Assembly: GCA_023435325.1 (NCBI GenBank)
Contig: JAEYRT010000155.1
Span: 1-6,850, forward strand
Source: Pseudomonadota bacterium
Lineage (GTDB): Bacteria; Pseudomonadota; Gammaproteobacteria; Burkholderiales; Burkholderiaceae_C
DNA: 6,850 nt
Direction of reading: 5' to 3'
In this document: positions 6,468 through 6,850 of the stretch, in pieces
Numbering within the stretch: position 1 is the first letter of the stretch
Layout of the letters: each line of letters begins with the position of its first letter
Translations under genes and position numbers: made by a program
The notes under the pieces: generated by a model
Databases searched by the model: none
Told to the model about the DNA's origin: nothing
The model's input: only the letters and a program-made list of their open reading frames with translations

Positions 6468-6504
6468 CCCTCTCCTGCTTGCGGGAGAGGGCTGGGGTGA
6501 GGGT
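6468..6504 (+). repeat. REP-like hairpin with G-rich tail just after the operon
   Basis: CCCTCTCC (6468-6475) pairs perfectly with GGAGAGGG (6484-6491) around an 8-base loop, and is followed by the G-rich tail CTGGGGTGAGGGT. A hairpin plus a tail of this form is, from general knowledge, a frequent extragenic element in Proteobacteria. It begins 12 bases after the stop of the ATPase gene. There is no T-run, so it is not a classical intrinsic terminator, but it could shield the 3' end of the operon mRNA. Confidence 0.65.
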
Positions 6505-6520
6505 GCATTCGCTATTCACT

Positions 6521-6709
6521 CCTTCCCCCTTTGGGGGAAGGCGGGGATGGGGGCTTTGTGTCTCTTGTTTGGCTACTGCTGTTGGATTGGGTTCTGAGGC
6601 CGGGTCTCGCCCCAGCAGGCGAGACCCAGCCTCTGGATAAAAACTCATAGCAAGTAGCCAAACAAGAAGCAAAAAGCCCCTCTCCCAACCTCTCCCCAAA
6701 GGGGCGAGG
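6521..6709. repeat. 189-base imperfect palindrome of nested hairpins (MITE/BIME-like element)
   Basis: The whole segment is close to an inverted copy of itself around base 6615. Outer ends: the hairpin CCTTCCCCC-TTT-GGGGGAAGG (6521-6541) mirrors the hairpin built on CCCC-AAA-GGGG (6689-6709). Next, GGGGCTTT (6550-6557) mirrors AAAGCCCC (6673-6680). Then a perfect 15-base arm starting TCTTGTTTGG (6563-6577) mirrors 6653-6667. The centre is a hairpin of 10 plus 5 base pairs (6596-6611 with 6618-6633, one mismatch) and a 6-base loop. The arms also mirror outside these blocks with scattered mismatches and indels. It contains no credible gene. It lies exactly between two convergent genes, so it may act as a bidirectional transcription barrier. 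Confidence 0.75.
6596..6633. terminator. Central strong hairpin of the palindrome, possible bidirectional transcription stop
   Basis: GAGGC (6596-6600) and GGGTCTCGCC (6602-6611) pair with GGCGAGACCC (6618-6627) and GCCTC (6629-6633). The only break is a C/A mismatch, and the loop is CCAGCA. This is a very stable 15-base-pair stem. No T-run follows on the plus strand (next bases TGGATAAAAA); on the minus strand the flank is mixed. It is therefore not a textbook intrinsic terminator, though its position between convergent genes suggests it can slow or block read-through. Confidence 0.35.
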
Positions 6710-6724
6710 AGCCAAAGAAGCCAG

Positions 6725-6850
6725 CTACGCTTTCTGCGCCTCAGCAGTGGCCGCTTCCTCGCGCAAGGAAGCCTCCAAAGACCGCGCCCGCGCCGTCACC
6801 GCGCAGCCCATGGATGCCAGCATGATCAAGCCAATGGCCAGGCACTGGCT
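6725..6850 (-). CDS. C-terminal end of a DMT/EamA-family membrane transporter, RhtA-like (partial)
   Basis: Only the last 41 codons and the TAG stop (6725-6727) are inside the window; the gene continues past the right edge on the minus strand. The peptide begins with a hydrophobic helix, QCLAIGLIMLASMGCAVTAR, and ends in a hydrophilic Ala/Glu-rich tail. From memory, the helix resembles the last transmembrane segment of E. coli RhtA, the threonine/homoserine exporter, which has an 'AASMGSTLT' core at the same place near its C-terminus. EamA-type proteins have ten helices, and this would be the tenth. The family call rests on one helix, so an exporter of another EamA subgroup is possible. The gene converges on the transporter operon, and its 3' flank is the palindromic repeat 15 bases downstream. 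Confidence 0.6.
   Translation of the reverse strand, partial: SQCLAIGLIMLASMGCAVTARARSLEASLREEAATAEAQKA

Noticed and set aside
4381..6699. 772-codon open frame on the minus strand
   Set aside because: It runs antisense through the second permease, the whole double ATPase and the repeat spacer. Its His/Gln/Arg-rich composition is that of an antisense reading of high-GC genes, and the plus-strand genes have complete, conserved motifs. It is a shadow.
6440..6715. Short open frames of 66-67 codons on both strands with similar peptides (core PFG..R.G.GL....CLAT)
   Set aside because: The similarity arises because the DNA is palindromic, so both strands read the same repeat. There is no ribosome binding site or domain, and they are products of the repeat element.
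1..6850. CRISPR array, tRNA or rRNA genes, insertion-sequence transposase, toxin-antitoxin or defence genes
   Set aside because: No regularly spaced repeats, no tRNA-like or rRNA-like segments, and no transposase or defence-family protein were found by reading both strands.

Overview
The window looks like chromosomal DNA from a betaproteobacterium, most likely of the Comamonadaceae (Comamonas/Acidovorax/Delftia type). This is an inference from the moderately high GC of the genes, the protein style and the REP-like G-rich intergenic hairpins; nothing in the window fixes the species.

Layout, left to right. (1) Positions 3-92 could be the last 29 codons of an unrecognised plus-strand gene. (2) A strong bidirectional intrinsic terminator (about 125-166) and an AT-rich, repeat-like spacer follow. 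(3) A minus-strand histidine phosphatase (phosphoglycerate-mutase-like superfamily) occupies 231-872. (4) A 316-base divergent intergenic region (873-1188) holds a good candidate sigma-54 (-24/-12) promoter at 1096-1111. (5) A tightly packed plus-strand operon at 1189-6456 encodes a complete peptide/nickel/opine-family (Dpp/Opp/Gsi-like) ABC importer: periplasmic binding protein, two permeases, and one protein carrying two fused ATPase domains. (6) A repeat-rich spacer at 6457-6724 has one REP-like hairpin 12 bases after the operon's stop, then a 189-base imperfect palindrome (6521-6709) with nested hairpins, resembling a MITE/BIME. (7) The C-terminal end of a minus-strand DMT/EamA (RhtA-like) exporter runs off the right edge (6725-6850).

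How the genes work together. The binding protein captures a solute in the periplasm and delivers it to the heterodimeric permease. The double ATPase supplies both nucleotide-binding sites, so the four genes encode a self-sufficient uptake system. The spacings (4 bases, 9 bases, then an ATGA overlap) indicate one transcript with translational coupling. The substrate cannot be read from the sequence, and no peptidase or regulator is adjacent. The phosphatase and the exporter show no evident functional link to the transporter.

I do not see a previously undescribed system here. The most unusual items are the large palindromic repeat, the putative sigma-54 promoter, and a run of eight Gs in the linker between the two ATPase domains.
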